Shown here: positions 1 to 13,085 of the stretch, piece after piece
Position numbering within the stretch: position 1 is the stretch's first letter
Layout of the letters: every line of letters starts with the position of its first letter
Source: Luidia sarsii
Taxonomy: Eukaryota; Echinodermata; Asteroidea; Paxillosida; Luidiidae
DNA length: 64,000 bases
Direction: 5' to 3'
Assembly: GCA_949987565.1 (NCBI GenBank)
Contig: OX465103.1
Coordinates: forward strand, 6,763,384-6,827,383
Notes under the pieces: generated by a model
The model's database searches: none
Seen by the model: the letters and a program-made list of their open reading frames with translations, nothing else
Told to the model about the DNA's origin: nothing
Made by a program: the position numbers and the translations under genes

Positions 1-106
1 GGAAGCAGAGAGAGAATCTAAGTGGTGAGTGGTCCACACCTTGAATGACATCAGCATCTGAGCGCTAAGTAATAAGGCATAGCTGCCAACCATTCCTTTT
101 TTGAAG

Positions 107-1748
107 GAATCAACCTGAAGGTCAACATTGAAAAAAAATGTTTGAACGTCAACAGGGGCTCCAGCAAGCCGGAGGAAGATCCCCTTCAGAAGATGAGGAA
201 GGAACTGAAGGAGAAGAATCGTGAGAGAGAGCGCAAGGAAGCCTTGTCTCACAAGAGGCCCCGCTCCCCAGACCCACCGCCCCCGCCGCCCAGCAAGAAG
301 CCTAACCCAGGGTTGCGACTGCAGATACCACCCCCTCCTCCACCCAAGACAAAGGCAGACATAAGATCAGGTAAGAAAACCTAAAACATGTTACTTGTAC
401 TTTCTATTTAATAATTTTACGTATTGCAGAAGAATGCAACGTTTTCTTCAAATCGGCCGTATTCTTCCTTTTTTTCTCATAAGAATGCTGCAGAAAGTCC
501 AAGTGGCATGGCTGACTGGCTGAAGTTTTCCATTTGAATTGCTTCAAAAATGTTTCCATCACATAAGGTAGCATAAGGTACCAATGCTGGGTCCAAGTTT
601 CAATCGGTAAAAATGTTGGTCAATAAAAGCCTGACTGTGGCAAAATCAATCACTGACTCTCAACATTTTTGAGAAAGCCAGACCAAGATGTTGCCCAAGG
701 ACTTCAGAGTGTTTTGCGTTGTCTTGAAACCCAACTTCTTTTCATCCGATTTTGAATTAATTCCTTGAAGGTGACGGAGATGGTACGCCCGTCAAGATGA
801 CCAATCCTGCAGGAAACACCACACCAGTCAGAACACCGGGCTCAGCTGGTATCTACCCTCAAGTAAGTCAAGAATATAGACGACATATTCTATTCTAATA
901 TCCTCTATTTCAGACCCTTTAGGATTAGTGCCACAAAAGAAGGGAAACTCACTTAGAAAGTTGCTAAAACATTTCATTACAATAGGTAAGAAAACATGGA
1001 CTAGACAGGGATTTGAACTCGGGCCTCTGTTTATCTTATCAGCGGTCTGCTACCTGAACTTCCCAGCTGTTAAGTACGGCCTTCTGGAATAGTCAACCAG
1101 TTCTGCTGTGGTGGGGTAATAGTAGCTTGCTGGGTGCAAGGGTGGTCCTAATGGTTTTCTCATTTCCTTCCACAGCAACTGGGAAAATCTTTCAGCGCTC
1201 CCGCCTCTTCCCCGTATCTCCAAGCGCCAGTGAAGGCCCCTTACCAGCAAGCCTACCAGGCTCAGCAATACGCTCAACCACAGCAGCAGCAGCAACAGCA
1301 GCAGCAACAAACAGCAGCACAGCAGCAGCCCCAGGCCCAACACCAGGCAGGCTTCAACGCTTCCTACCCTGTGTACGACTACAACCATCAGAAGACGCAG
1401 CAGCAGTTCACCCAGTACCACCAAGGACAGCAGGCGCCGCTAACACAGCAGGGACAATACCAGCAGCAGCCGCAGCAACTGCAGCCTGGACAGCAGCCCA
1501 AGAAGCAGCCAGGATATCCATACCCACAAGCACAGCAGCAGACGTACAGTGCGGCGGGTGCAGCACCACCACCACCACAGCCGCCGCCACAGCCGCCACC
1601 ACCACAGCAGCAGCAGCAGTATCCAAAAATCAGCAGCAAGTTTGGGAACAAGGGGGCTTTTGGCTCCGATAGTCGGACTTCCAAGGCCCCCTTTCCGGCA
1701 AACGCAAATAGTTACTCACCAAGGAGGGGCAGTTACTACCAAAAGTAA
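107..1748 (+). CDS. C-terminal exons of an unrecognised Pro/Gln-rich protein (5' partial)
   Basis: Three exons join in one frame: 107-370, 771-862 and 1176-1748, with TAA at 1746-1748. Each internal edge has AG/GT splice signals. The visible part encodes about 308 residues. The first ~50 are lysine/arginine/glutamate-rich and probably helical, with a basic SHKRPRSP stretch that could act in nuclear localisation. Two six-proline runs follow. The last exon is dominated by polyglutamine and Gln/Pro/Tyr low-complexity sequence and ends in SPRRGSYYQK. Such composition is common in RNA-binding or transcription-associated nuclear proteins, but I recognise no folded domain and assign no function. The upstream exon edge at 107 is a choice: a pyrimidine tract ends in AG at 105-106, and an alternative AG lies at 154-155. 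The gene continues to the left of the window. Confidence 0.6.
1278..1345 (+). repeat. CAG/CAA polyglutamine-coding tract
   Basis: A run of CAG with interspersed CAA codons lies inside the last exon of the Pro/Gln-rich gene. It gives about nine consecutive glutamines and then a Gln-rich stretch. Further CAG clusters follow to about 1625. The CAA interruptions would limit slippage. Length polymorphism between individuals is likely. Confidence 0.75.
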
Positions 1749-4380
1749 GACGAGTCCATGTATCAAGCATATGTTTTTACCCCAATCATTGTTGATTTGG
1801 ACAAAATTAACCATTGCCTTTCCCAGAAACCTTGACAGCAATGTAGATATTGAGAATTCTAACGATTAACTTGAGATAGTTGAGGATGATTGAGAAGGAC
1901 ATTGGTCAAGAGAATGCAGCAATGCATGTATTAAAACGTCATAGTTTGGACCTTTTTTTTTTAAATCTCCACTGAAATATCCACCATATATATCCAACAA
2001 AAAGGCAGAAAAGAATACCACAACTTAAACAATGAGTAACTTTTCTGTAGAGCGTAAAGATTTGAAAAGGGAGGAAGGGGAAGTTTGGGATTGACAAGAA
2101 GGTGTACATTTGGTTTTAAAGATGAGATTTTTACAAAACATTACCAGTTGAAATAGATTTTTCAATTGTAAAATTGGCTTCTTGTCACCAATTCTTCACT
2201 CCAAATTTTCTCCATTTCCCCATTGTTACACCTATTACCAATTATTGACCATAAAAACAACAATCGATTCTATTAGGCCATCTGCTATAAACCAAATCCC
2301 TTATTAAAGTCCTGGAAGTGAATCCGCATTTTAAACCATTTTATGGAATTGGTCATTTATGATATATATAATAAAGTAAACACTAATGAGAGATAGTTAC
2401 TTGCAGTGTGAACTGCACGATTGACAGCTGCTATGGTTTTGACTTAGTTTTCCACTAAGGGCACAAAATCACATGCAGGCGATAAAACAATATTTCTGCC
2501 TTTGAGCATGGTCCTGCTAGGATTAAAACGTCAGACCCTCTACATTTTTGACAAAACAAGATCAGTTAGCTCCATTCATATATTTACTTTCAATGATGGC
2601 TGGAAGTCCTTGTAGACATTGAAGTTCCTCATTTCTGAATATGCTCAGATAGGAAATGGTCTAGTTGCAGTACATGTAACAGAACATGTATGAGGAATGG
2701 AGACTTAATTTGTATCTACAACTGACCCAGAATTGACATTAACAGTTTGAAATAACAAATTAATATATACAGAATACTAAAATTTAAAAAACTCTGTATG
2801 TGGATTCTAAGAAGCCCTGATATGAACAATTTTAATATCAGCATGAATTTATTCTATTTTATCCACTTTATAGTTTGAAAGGAAAAAAGAATCATTTTTT
2901 TTAACCCTTCCTACTTTCAGTGGATTTCCATAAAAAGTGGGAAGTATTTGTTTTTAAGACTTTCAGGTGATTGTTTTTTGTTTGTTTTGTTTTTTCAAAG
3001 TAGAGTTGATAAATACAGAATTTTACTTACTTTCACCTTGACTGGAACACAGTGCATGGAATTTGCCAAAAGTTCAAACTTTTGTACCATGGGTTGCTGC
3101 ATAAGATTGAGCTAAGTTCACCCACCAATAGAGGTACTTAAAACCTGAAATTCTCTCAGAAACATCATTGAAAGCAGGCATTGGGGAAAGGTTTGCCTTA
3201 ATTGCAAGTGCATTCCTGCTCACGCATCAGTCACATTTCCTGTTTTTGTTTAGCTACATAAACTTGTCAAATCTGTCTTGCTGCAGGGGAGGTATACCGG
3301 TACTGTATCGATGAACGTTTGCCTGCTTATAAAATCCCTGTACAGCCGAAAGTCCCGAAACTATTGTTGTTGTTAATCATGCGTTGATGTAAATAGATGG
3401 GAAAAAAGAGGAAAGAAATGCATTCAGGTGAGATCTTGGTTGTTTCTATTTTTGTTATGAAGAATGATGGAAAAAATTTAAAGGGACATTGTTGACCGAT
3501 TGAATAATTCATTGAGCAATGGAGCTCAGTTGTTTTTATATGGAAATACCCTTCTGAATTCCTTGTAGTGAGATTTCTTCTTAACCACAATGTACATGGT
3601 AGTGTATCCATGTGAATATATTCTAAGAGACATGCTCATGGTATTTTCAATGTGAGCAGTGTATGCAAGCCTGTACATAAGTGTTACCTTGTAAAGTGCT
3701 TTAAACAAAATGTAGTTGGTAGATGATGCAAATAGATACTTATTCTAGATTATTGTAGATTTATTCCTAAGTCCTCCTTGGGTTATTATTTGTTTATAAA
3801 TAATTCATCTGTGAATACGATTTTCAGTTTTGTTATTTGCTTTAATTTTTGTACCTGAGTGATGAACTCTTTTTAATTTGTTATATAAGAAAAAATATTC
3901 TCGTGTAGTTTTGGAATTTTTTGCATTGAATGTTGTACAGTTTAAAACCAATTTGTATGATCTGAGGTCCGTTTGATAATCACTATCAGTACTGTAGTTG
4001 AACCAGCCCTTTTCAATCCATCTTGTAAGCCCTGTTTCCAAAACTCTCACATCATACTTGAAGTATTAGAGGGAATGGGAAAGGAAAATATAATACACAC
4101 AATTGTTTTGGAGTGATATGCAAAAATGTTGCAAACTGCTTACTGACTTAAGTGACCAAAATAACCAAAATGCAAATATCAACAATTAGGGGTGCCTGAC
4201 ATTTCAATCCTAACAGGGCCTTTCTCTCAAAGGCAGGGAGAAAGGTCCTTTTGAGAAAGGTCCTGCTAGTATTGAAGAATCAGCCTCTCCTAATTATTGA
4301 TAGAAAAATTGTTTGAAACTTTGGAACAGCCTTTTTCTTTTAAGTCTGTCAATTGTCATGATTTTTTCAGATAGCATCTT
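1749..4380. other. 3' flank of the Pro/Gln-rich gene; no gene seen
   Basis: AT-rich sequence follows the stop at 1748. It probably contains the 3' UTR; AATAAA at 2370-2375 is one candidate poly(A) signal, unconfirmed. No reading frame looks coding on either strand. Near 4190-4290 there is a degraded inverted pair of the dispersed 'cctgacgtttcgatcct' module described elsewhere. Confidence 0.5.
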
Positions 4381-4494
4381 GCATTTTGTGTCATTCAGCT
4401 GCATACATGCACAGGTTTCCCATAATGTATGCTAGTTTCCAATCATTACTGCTTTCACCATGGAGCTCGTAGGTATTCGCATCCGCCACATGAC

Positions 4495-4715
4495 CTCGAC
4501 CAGCTCGGTTGTCAAGTGGTGAGGACAGAAAGCGGGAGCTCGAATCCCGCCTGAGCTGACTGTATTTTTTCCAGCATGCAATCGGGCATAGCACTGAGCA
4601 CACAGTGCCTATTACGTGGAATAGGGCAAAGCTCATATACGCAGGAATACTGGGATGCAAAATTCCAACCCGATTGCGTTTCAAAGCCAGACCAAGATTT
4701 TCGGAAGCACATTAT
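4495..4715 (+). repeat. tRNA-derived SINE, family 2 (partial)
   Basis: A box-A-like segment (gttgtcaagtggtgaggac) is followed by a box-B-like segment (gagctcgaatcccgcc). A downstream body includes 'gcactgagcacacagtgcctatta'-type sequence, split here by small changes. The same head-plus-body order recurs at 42.73-43.07, 44.88-45.06 and 58.70-58.96 kb, so this is a dispersed family with a Ser/Leu-tRNA-like head. The copy is degraded. Confidence 0.5.
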
Positions 4716-4739
4716 CAATGCAAGTAATCCTTGATAATT

Positions 4740-6100
4740 CCTACAGCCTATTCCCTCTGATGCCTCTTACATTTTGCAAGTCCATGCGGCGATTTCCCCG
4801 CCCCCACACCAAACTTCCAAGTAAATGACATCATACACCTTCCCGTATCCCAGCAAAGTCAATGGTGAGATGCAGTGTCACTTATGACCAAACCTAGACT
4901 CATAACGATGGTTTCTAACTGTTAGTAATTACGAGCATCTGGGTTTTGCAAGACCTTTGCTGGCATACCTCAATGGTGTGATTCGTTACTGATCAAATAT
5001 ACACTGGAAATATGGTGAGCTCCAGGTTAAACCCCTTCTCACATAATTTATGCATTTGTTCGTGTTATTTATATAGATTCTGTTTTCTATTGGTTTTTGT
5101 GTTTTTGTTTTTTTAACATTGTTTTATTGTTTGCTTTTGTTGTGGTATTTGCTACCTGGAGTTTGCCTTTCCAAGGAAATGTTGTTTATGTATGTGCAGA
5201 ATCTCACGCACATGGCAGGCTTCTTCCATCCAGTAGAATTTGAAGTCCCTCCAAAATACATGTTTTTTTCTGTCATAGGTTTTACACATTGGCAAAGGTC
5301 CAAATAAGCCATCCATGTCCTGCGATCCTGGGACTTATTGAGATCCAGAAAAATACGTAAAAACAGTATTAGTCATTGTTTCAACCTTTCCTAAACAAGT
5401 GTTGCATTTCGGACTCAAAATTATCTACGGGTAGATTTCTACCGAGACAGATTTAACTATTTAAACAAACCTGCAAACACTTCTTTTCTGACCATACCAT
5501 TCTGGAATAGGGATAGTATGTTTCTTCTATTATTTTTTGCTGGTGCGTAATAAGATATAAAATAAACACATCAATGTGTTTTGACGATTAAAATATAATG
5601 ATTGACAGTAATTAACAAGGGTATATGCTGGTGGTCGTTGGCAACAACAGGCAAACGTTTAAGGTGGAAATTGATATGCAGCATTGTGGATTTTAACCAA
5701 TTTCTTCCAAGCATTTTTGTCCAGTTTTATAACCTGGGCCCGTCAAAGTAATATTTTTTTTCTCGGTTGAATCTACTTAATGAACCAGTCGCTGTAGCAT
5801 ACATGTGGTGGTCCATGTTGATTTGAATTGTTTTGATTTTTTTTTCTTTTATCAATAGTGCCCATGCTGCGCTATGCTGCAGTTGACTTATCCAACAGCC
5901 TGTAAATAAAATGTGTACAAAATAATGAGAAACTGAACATGTTGGTGTCTTGGTTTATTTTTTGTGGGTAGGTTCCAGTGGAAGAAGTCATTTTCAAGTT
6001 GTGCAGTCATTTTCAAATGGATGCACAAGTTGTGCAACCATTTTAAAATGAAGGAAAAACTGACTGGGAACTTGCGTATAAACAATTTCGAAAAAATAAA
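4740..6100. other. Unique AT-rich intergenic DNA; nothing recognised
   Basis: Both strands were read. Only short random open frames are present, with no repeat structure of note. A T-rich region lies at 5060-5140. Confidence 0.4.
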
Positions 6101-6109
6101 CCTTAACTA

Positions 6110-6345
6110 AACCTGTACTTTCATACCAGTACTCTTACCGTCTGAGCTACCCAGCCCTTAGGTGGTGGCCTAGCTTCTCTAATACTAGTCAACTAGTCTT
6201 TGCCGGGGTGGGCGCCAGTCAGAAGCAATAAATATTATATCCCAAGGGATCACACCCCCGCTTTCATTCAGATTCAATCAACCAATTATTTTAAGACCAT
6301 TCACAAAGGAATATTGAGAAAGGTCCTGCTAGAATTGAAAAAATC
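6110..6345 (-). repeat. tRNA-derived SINE, family 1 (minus orientation)
   Basis: It carries the reverse complement of the tRNA-like module (tctgagctacccagccctta) followed by the family's body ('tagtcaactagtctttgcc', 'cagtcagaagcaat', 'gggatcacacccc', 'ttcattcagat'). The same order occurs at 33.1-33.45 kb and inverted at 55.68-55.98 kb. The copy is moderately diverged. Confidence 0.6.
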
Positions 6346-6359
6346 ATGCCCTCTTCACT

Positions 6360-8030
6360 ACAAAAAGAAAGATATATCCCGAAATTAACTCCTAGCTCGA
6401 TGACATTATAATGCGTGTACGAGCTTAACAATATTAATAGCCAACCCCTTTAAAGCGTACATTAAGAGACACAGGTCACAGGTCACGACATTCCTTCAAT
6501 TGATATGCAAATTAGCTCCTTTGCCATTTGGAGAACGCTCACAAAATCTCGTCTGCTCTTTCCCTCAAAGAATCAACGTAAAATAGTGCCCCTCTCTACT
6601 GTACAAATCCTATGGCCAGCAGTACTGCCGAAGTCAAGTGGAGTGATACTATAGTACCGAGTGATGCGCTATTTGTACGCCTCGGCCTAAGCCTCATTAC
6701 CGTAAATCGAATTGCGCCGGTCCAAAATTTGTACTCCATATACCGACCGTGCACTTGACTTGTGAACTTTCTGCCCGTTGATTCGGCGAAAGAAATTAAT
6801 CTTTTTGCCTTTCCGAATAAGTTTCACTGTGCGCGAAGTGACTCAAATTCAGCGTAAACAACTACTTCACAGTTTCAGAGTGCTTGGGACCTGCAGAATT
6901 CCCAAATTTGGCTGCAAACTGCGAACATTTACACGCCGACGGTCGTCTTTTTGTCGAGTTTGAGAAGGCAACAATCCCCATGCACTCGTCAATTCGTCTG
7001 TCGCTGTCTGGATTAGGCAAGGAAGAACTGACATCTTTCGTCACCACGACCGGAACTTCGAGGGAACTTTGAAAGGACTACCCACTCACCAGTTACTCGG
7101 AGGACATCTTGGAGGTGCGTCTCGACCAACGCAGCCGGCAGGGCAACACAGGAAGACCACCGAGTGTCGTCACGGTGGCCCGCCGTGGAACTTTGGCCGA
7201 GTGCGCCGACCGACTTCGGAGTTGGCCGTGGACACTTTGACTTTGAAGTTTGAGGCTTGAGCCTTGGCTCGCCCACAGACTCCCTCCCACTGCATGTCGA
7301 TGTCTGCCAGTGGCTTTGGAGAGCGAGTTGGTGTTTCTCTACGGTACTGCTTCGAAGAAGTGCTGGAGAAGGTGAGACCACCCGCTCATAAATTTGAAAC
7401 AGGACATTTTTGACTCATAACAATTGGTAAGAGAACTCTAGAAATGCACAGCTAGCGGTGCCTGTTGCATCCCGTTGAACTTTCGTCGCGAGCGCCAGTC
7501 AACTTTCGGAGTTTTCCAGTTGGACATGTTGGAGCTTAAGCATTGGATATCCTTAACAATTATTAATGAAAGCGGTATAAGTCACTTTAAAAATGTGACG
7601 AGCCAAGAGGTTAGTAAACTCATGTTGTTTTCATAAAATTGTCCAACGTATTGTCAGCAACCCACTCCTAAAATATTGACAAAGAAAAACAATTATGACC
7701 AGAGCACCTGTCGGTATAGTTGGCCGGTTTATCCTTTAAATAAGATTCGAAATCAAAATGGCACACTTTTGATAGCGAAACGACTGAAATAACGGCGAAA
7801 AATGAGCACAAGATATGCGAAAAAAAATAGTTGCACCATAATAATCAATTTTACCGAGACTTCCTAAAATGTATTAACAGAAGACGATTTCGTTACGCTA
7901 AGTGCCCGAAACTGAAAAGTTCAATCTCAATTACCGTAAAAGAAAATAGACAAATGGTTCTCAAAAAGCCGGGTTTACATGTTGGTTTGTTGTCGAAGTC
8001 TGTCTGTAAATAATCTCCGTGTGTTTACAT
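6360..8030. other. Intergenic; GC-richer patch with no recognisable product
   Basis: Positions 6780-7390 are GC-richer than the surroundings and open in several frames on both strands. A + frame at 6884-7072 and the short frame after it match no family I know. They may be a decayed exon or transposon coding remnant. The rest is AT-rich with no gene. Confidence 0.35.
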
Positions 8031-8033
8031 TTC

Positions 8034-8092
8034 TAGACGTGTGTCAGACATGTGTCAGACGTGTGTCAGACGTGTGTCAGACGTGTGCCAGG
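8034..8092 (+). repeat. Short ~10-11 bp tandem repeat (acgtgtgtcag)
   Basis: Five near-identical copies of a gtgtgtcagac-type unit lie head to tail. A run of about 15 C starts ~70 bp downstream, at 8160. These are simple-sequence expansions with no coding signal. Confidence 0.8.
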
Positions 8093-8159
8093 CCGTGTAT
8101 TGTGTTCAATGGGTTGTCGTTGCCCTCGTTGTGTTGTCCGCCATTATGCTTTAAAGTCT

Positions 8160-8175
8160 TCCCCCCCCCCCCCCG
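8160..8175 (+). repeat. Poly-C run
   Basis: An uninterrupted cytosine run of about 15 bases. Its length in the assembly may be unreliable. Confidence 0.85.
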
Positions 8176-9204
8176 GTTCATACCCCACGGTCTAAGTACT
8201 GTAGTTATGAGCGGCCGTGTCAGTTGACCGGCCTAATTTGCATAAAGCCAAGCATGAATATAAAGAAGGCGTGGCTTATGGTCGGCACGCGCGCTCAGCT
8301 CAGGCTAGGCACACGCCACCTGTGGTATTTCGCAATGTAACTTGGCTGAGCGCCCAAGTGGGCGTGGTTAGTGTCAAGCTTGTCGACGACTCTTTGTACA
8401 TGTATAATGGGTTATATATACACGTAGATAGCAACTATGTGGCCAGGTGTTTCGAGATTTGTAAAGGCAAAAAAAAACACAAGTTGAGGGATCGGCCAGG
8501 TCGAGACAGGGATCATTGAACTAGAGACAGGGATCCACTTTGAAGTTAAATCATATAGGTGGAAAATAATCATTTTAGGGACCTTATGCTACTTTGGTAG
8601 TATAGATTACTCTCATAAATATTATTCTCATTAGTCTTAGTTATTATTGGGGTATTTCTTTTATTAAAATTAAACTTTTCAGAAATACCTTCAAGCAAAC
8701 ACAACATCCTAAACACAACAAAAACATTAATTCAGGGGCCAGCTTCGACAACAAAGAATGAACCTTGAACTGTCTGATCATTCTGCTTCACTTCAGTGAA
8801 CTGACTCCATGCATTTCTGCACTCTGTCAATTTTTGACTGAAACTTCAAGAATTTCTTCAAGCTACTGAACCTCAATAGGTCACTCCTCTGCTAAGCAGT
8901 TCATTGCCTTGGCATCTTAAAGCCACTGTCTACATGGCACTGAGCAATCATCTGGAAACCAGTCATCTATGGATAGGTCTACGACAGTTGCCAACAGTCC
9001 CAGATAGATTCATAATCATAAGGGTTTAGGATTAATTAATGATTGTATAATTTTAGTAATTAAGGGGCAGCGACAAAGCAGGCTTTCAAAGCAGCATCGT
9101 GCTTGCAGTTCAGTTTGAGTGAGTGTGTGGTAGTAAGAACTTAACTAGAATAGTAACTAATTAAATTAATTAGGCTGAGACTGAAGAGTTGATTTTATTT
9201 AAAA

Positions 9205-9408
9205 ATGTTCTCTTCAGTCGAAATATGTAGTGAAGAAGTAAATGGGGTGTTTGTGCGTGGTCATGTGTTTAAGGGGGAGAGAGTGAATGCTGAAGACAGT
9301 GAGTGTGTTGATGCAGCGCGTGCAAGCAGCGAGCTAGGCGGCACTGCTCGGGTTAAATTGGGAGAATTTTATTGTAAGTTGTCGATCGTACCACGAAGAA
9401 ATCTATAA
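9205..9408 (+). other. Small open frame, 67 codons, no known family
   Basis: The ATG-started frame contains a good donor-like GTAAGT after about codon 57, so it could be a first exon. No homologous motif is recognised and it sits in repeat-rich DNA beside repeat copy A. It is recorded only as a low-confidence candidate. Confidence 0.15.
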
Positions 9409-9899
9409 CTTTTATTTTCATAATTATAAAAGATATATACAGGTATGTTCAAAGTTCTACTTCTTTGGCTTTATCTATATGAGCATAAAAAGAAAGAAAA
9501 TCCAAAATTTCACATAGGCCTTATAAAAATAGACCTATTGACATTGTTTTCGCAAGTGAAAATAATCTCTAACAATTGACCCAAAATACTTGACCTGATG
9601 TCTTGGGCCTGATACCTCTTAATAAACATACTACATCAGTCAGTTTTTCCAGCCTTTGTTTGTTTGAAATTTTAAAACAAAATTGGATGTTTTCGTGGTA
9701 TGAACGCCAAATTGTTTATTATTTTATAAACTCAAAAACTCCAAAACCTCATTTTTTAAACTGGGACTGTGGCACGAGAGACACCAGTGATATACTGCAA
9801 TTGGGAAACCTCTTCTCTGATGGATCATGACTAAGATCCAGAAACACCTGTCACTTATGGATTCGTGATGAAACCATTCGCCTTGCATGGACCTGCATG

Positions 9900-11160
9900 G
9901 CCATCGACTATTGCTTCGACAGAGACCCACTGTGAACTTTAGAATGCTAATATTCACACAAACACAATAACTGACACACATTTCATAATACTGAACAATT
10001 AAATTAATTTAATTTTAATTTTAATTGGGATGGGGTCAAGGTTAGGGTTAGGAACATAATTATTATGTAACAATGACTGGTGCATTGTTACAATTGCTGA
10101 AACAGGTTAAATAGATTTGTCTCGCGCCTGGTCATTATTTTTGTTAAATTTACAGCACCTGGCCCGCTTAGTGTTTTGATAATGCGTAATATGATTGCAT
10201 TTAATGAATATTTTTTTTAAAGACAGATTCGTGTAATTTTGTTGTATCAGTCCAGGTGGACATTGTATTCAGATTGATTTTTACAATGGATTGCTAATTT
10301 TGACATGGGAACAACCACGCTCCCTTCTTGGGTGAGTTGAAGAAAACAAATCAGCCACGCACCCTCCAAGGGTGGGTTGATATCTTATAATCAAATTTTC
10401 TTAATTATTTAGGTTGATAACAAATTAAAATCTGAGAAATTTTTTTTTCATCTCTGTGATTCAACCATGCGCTCTTCATCAGAAGTGAGTTGATTTGTTT
10501 TTAAACTTCTGCTAATTATCTCAAAGAAACAACCATGCACGCGCCCGTTATAAGGTTGGGTTGAGTGGAAAATTGTGTCAAACTTTATTGGAACAACCAC
10601 ACGCCCAGTATGGGTTGGTTGATAAACAAAATTAATTATTATTTAAACAAGTAAGTAAATCAGCCATGTAAATCAGCCATGTGCCCTTTATATGGATGGG
10701 TTGAAATCTGTGTATACTGGTTGTGTTGGCCACATGCTAACACTAACTTAATTAACCCTTCACGTTTATTAGCTTGATTATTAGCTTCAAAGTGTAGCTT
10801 CAACAGGTTTAAAAAGATATCTATAACTAAAATACACAATATGCAGACAAAACAAAGTCACATCACATTAGGGGCTCTAGACGTGGGCATGAAACTACAA
10901 TGGACTTGATTGAGAACTGAATCATTAATACTTTGCTTCAGAAGAACTTATCGTCAATTATTAAACTTCACTGCATGGCAAACTCTTCCAGGAAGGAACA
11001 CACCTCCATTCCAAGACTACCCTAGAATTTAAACTTAGACTCCCAGATTCTTCAAGGGCATCCCTGCACCTCTCCACCGATGGATCTTCCACAATCAAGT
11101 CTTCTTTCTTCAAAGACCGACTCGGCGGGGACCATCTGCTGTAATGTTTACTTTCTGTCA
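9900..11160 (+). repeat. Dispersed repeat copy A (hosts hairpin units)
   Basis: Segments match, in order, the region at 14.43-15.30 kb: a 'tgaactttagaatgctaat'-type stretch, then a GGTTAGGG-like stretch, then 'tgtaacaatgact' with 'ggtgcattgtt', then a series of units with caacca...ggttg inverted ends. The order and spacing imply two copies of one long repetitive element. Both ends are uncertain and no transposase or reverse transcriptase frame is visible. Confidence 0.5.
10308..10712 (+). repeat. Diverged array of hairpin-forming units (about six)
   Basis: About six units start near 10310, 10350, 10460, 10528, 10590 and 10670. Each has a left half like caaccacgc or cagccatg and a right half like gggtgggttga, so each can fold on itself. 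Between units lies AT-rich spacer. The halves vary together in places (CCC with GGG, CTTC with GAAG), which hints that pairing was kept. The homogeneous relative is at 14795-15290. Confidence 0.65.
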
Positions 11161-11169
11161 AACTGTAAA

Positions 11170-12200
11170 CTATCTGTTGTAAAATAATATTGATTTATTT
11201 CTGTATTTGACCAAAGAGGGCGCTATACAGACGCTTTGGTGAGTCACAATAAGAGAATTCAGTCACAATAAAAAGAATAATCTATTTCTTTTCCTAGGCA
11301 GAAAAAAAGCGGCACATTTCCTCTCCGAAATCAATTTAAATTTTGTGGACTGGGAAGAGAACAATTTGTATAATCTTCAAAATGCAAAAACTGTCCAAAA
11401 CAAATGTTGATGAAATTTTGCTAGTTATGCATTTTTCATTTCATATTTTTATTTTAGACATTTTGTTTTAATCCCCTAAAATGCCGTCAATACAACTCCC
11501 TCTTTGGTCTGTTAAATGTGGTGTTTTTATGTAAATTATTATTTAGTTATGCGAGGCATTTACTGCAGCAAAGCGGCACTAGCATCTGGCTGATAATCGC
11601 GTTGGGTGAATGGACGTGATGAATGTGTGAACTTAACTAAAGATGCACCCAGTAAAAATCTATTGTCAAATAATGTAAATAATGAAAACGAAGCTGCCAT
11701 CGGGACTTAAGAAAATTATTCCCATCTTGTTTCTGCTAGCCTCAAGTATACACACGACAGATTAAAGACAAAAAACATACTGACCTGACTTACTAAGAAA
11801 CATCTAAAAGACAGTTTTGACTACATAATTTACGTACGTATGATTGTACGTACATAATCACATGCATTCGTTTGCTTCGTGTCTGTTGCAGTTTTGCCCT
11901 ATAGCTAAAGCATAGGTTAAAAGCAACAGACTCATAACGCTCTAAAGCTCGCTTTAATTATGAGGTTAGCAGAAATGGGAGGGAATTTTTCATCTTGTCT
12001 CAAGCACAGCTTTGTGAGCAACCAAAACTTAACGTTAAGCTAATTTTCTACTTTTGAAACATAATAGAAATTTAGCATGATTTGTTTAACTTTGTTTTCC
12101 CATTTTTGGGTTGCCCAACAGCATGAATCAGAATGTTGGGTAAATTATGATTTATTATAAAACATAAAACAATTGTATCAGTATTACTGGGTGCTCCTTG
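11170..12200. other. AT-rich intergenic DNA; nothing recognised
   Basis: No coding-like frame, RNA gene or clear repeat is seen on either strand. Confidence 0.4.
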
Positions 12201-12204
12201 AAGT

Positions 12205-12365
12205 TGAGTTATAACTAGGTAGGCTAGCTAGCTAGGGCTAGGTGGGTTATTAGCTTTTGAAATCCCGAGCTCAGGGTAGGGTAGGTTAGTTAGGCTTACT
12301 AGGTTAGTTAGGTCAATTAGGTTAATTGGGATAAATAGGTTAATTAGGTTAATTAATTAGCCATA
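12205..12365 (+). repeat. Degenerate TTAGG-like tract
   Basis: Irregular repetitions of ggttagttagg, taggttaatt and ctagctagg lie here. They resemble diverged telomere-type or simple pentamer/heptamer repeats. They are too degenerate to call interstitial telomere. Confidence 0.45.
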
Positions 12366-13085
12366 TTCGGGCGTCAGGCAGAGGACACTATTATCGCCCG
12401 AAGGACGAAATTATTATCAAAATTTCAATTAAAAACAATGATTATGTATGTATCTATTGTAATCTAACATGAAAGTGATGCAAAATTGAGGCAAATTGCT
12501 TCTCCAGTGTTATGACCAAAATTCTAAATCTTGAAGAAAAAAAAATAGATAAAGGGCAGGACCTTAAACAAATTCAGTAAAAAGTAATTTCCTTGAAACA
12601 GACAAAAACATGTGTGACCTATTTTAGTTTTCTGCCAGGCACCTGATGTGTGATTGAAATCTGAGTGTGATGAGATGTGTTGACAGGCAAAGCGAGCAAG
12701 CAGCGATCAAGGCAGCGGGCGACAGGTTGGGGTGGAAGTGCAGGTTGTAACTTAAAACTCCAGTGGCGTATCTAAGGAACCGGTGACCATGGAAACTGAT
12801 GAAACTGACCTCTGTCCAAACTTTTTGAATATAATTCAACATTCATCATTTTTTGGGTTAGATTGATGACTAAAACTGAATCATGAGTTTAAGTTTCAAG
12901 GAAGATTATTTGCCATTCTGGTGAACAAATGATGGCCACTAATTATGACAATTAGAAACTCAATGTAGGCATATATGAAAACAAGATAAATGCCCCTTTC
13001 TAAGAATTGGCACTCATTGCCTGGCATTCCATAGATACGCCTCTCATGATCTGAAACTTTATAATTATAAGCTTCATAAGATGTC

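Noticed and set aside
6862..7381. Gene in the GC-rich patch at 6.8-7.4 kb
   Set aside because: Several overlapping short frames on both strands, none with known motifs or a coherent exon chain.
10026..10046. Interstitial telomere (TTAGGG)
   Set aside because: Only two or three imperfect copies, and they belong to a dispersed repeat seen again at 14.5 and 15.7 kb.
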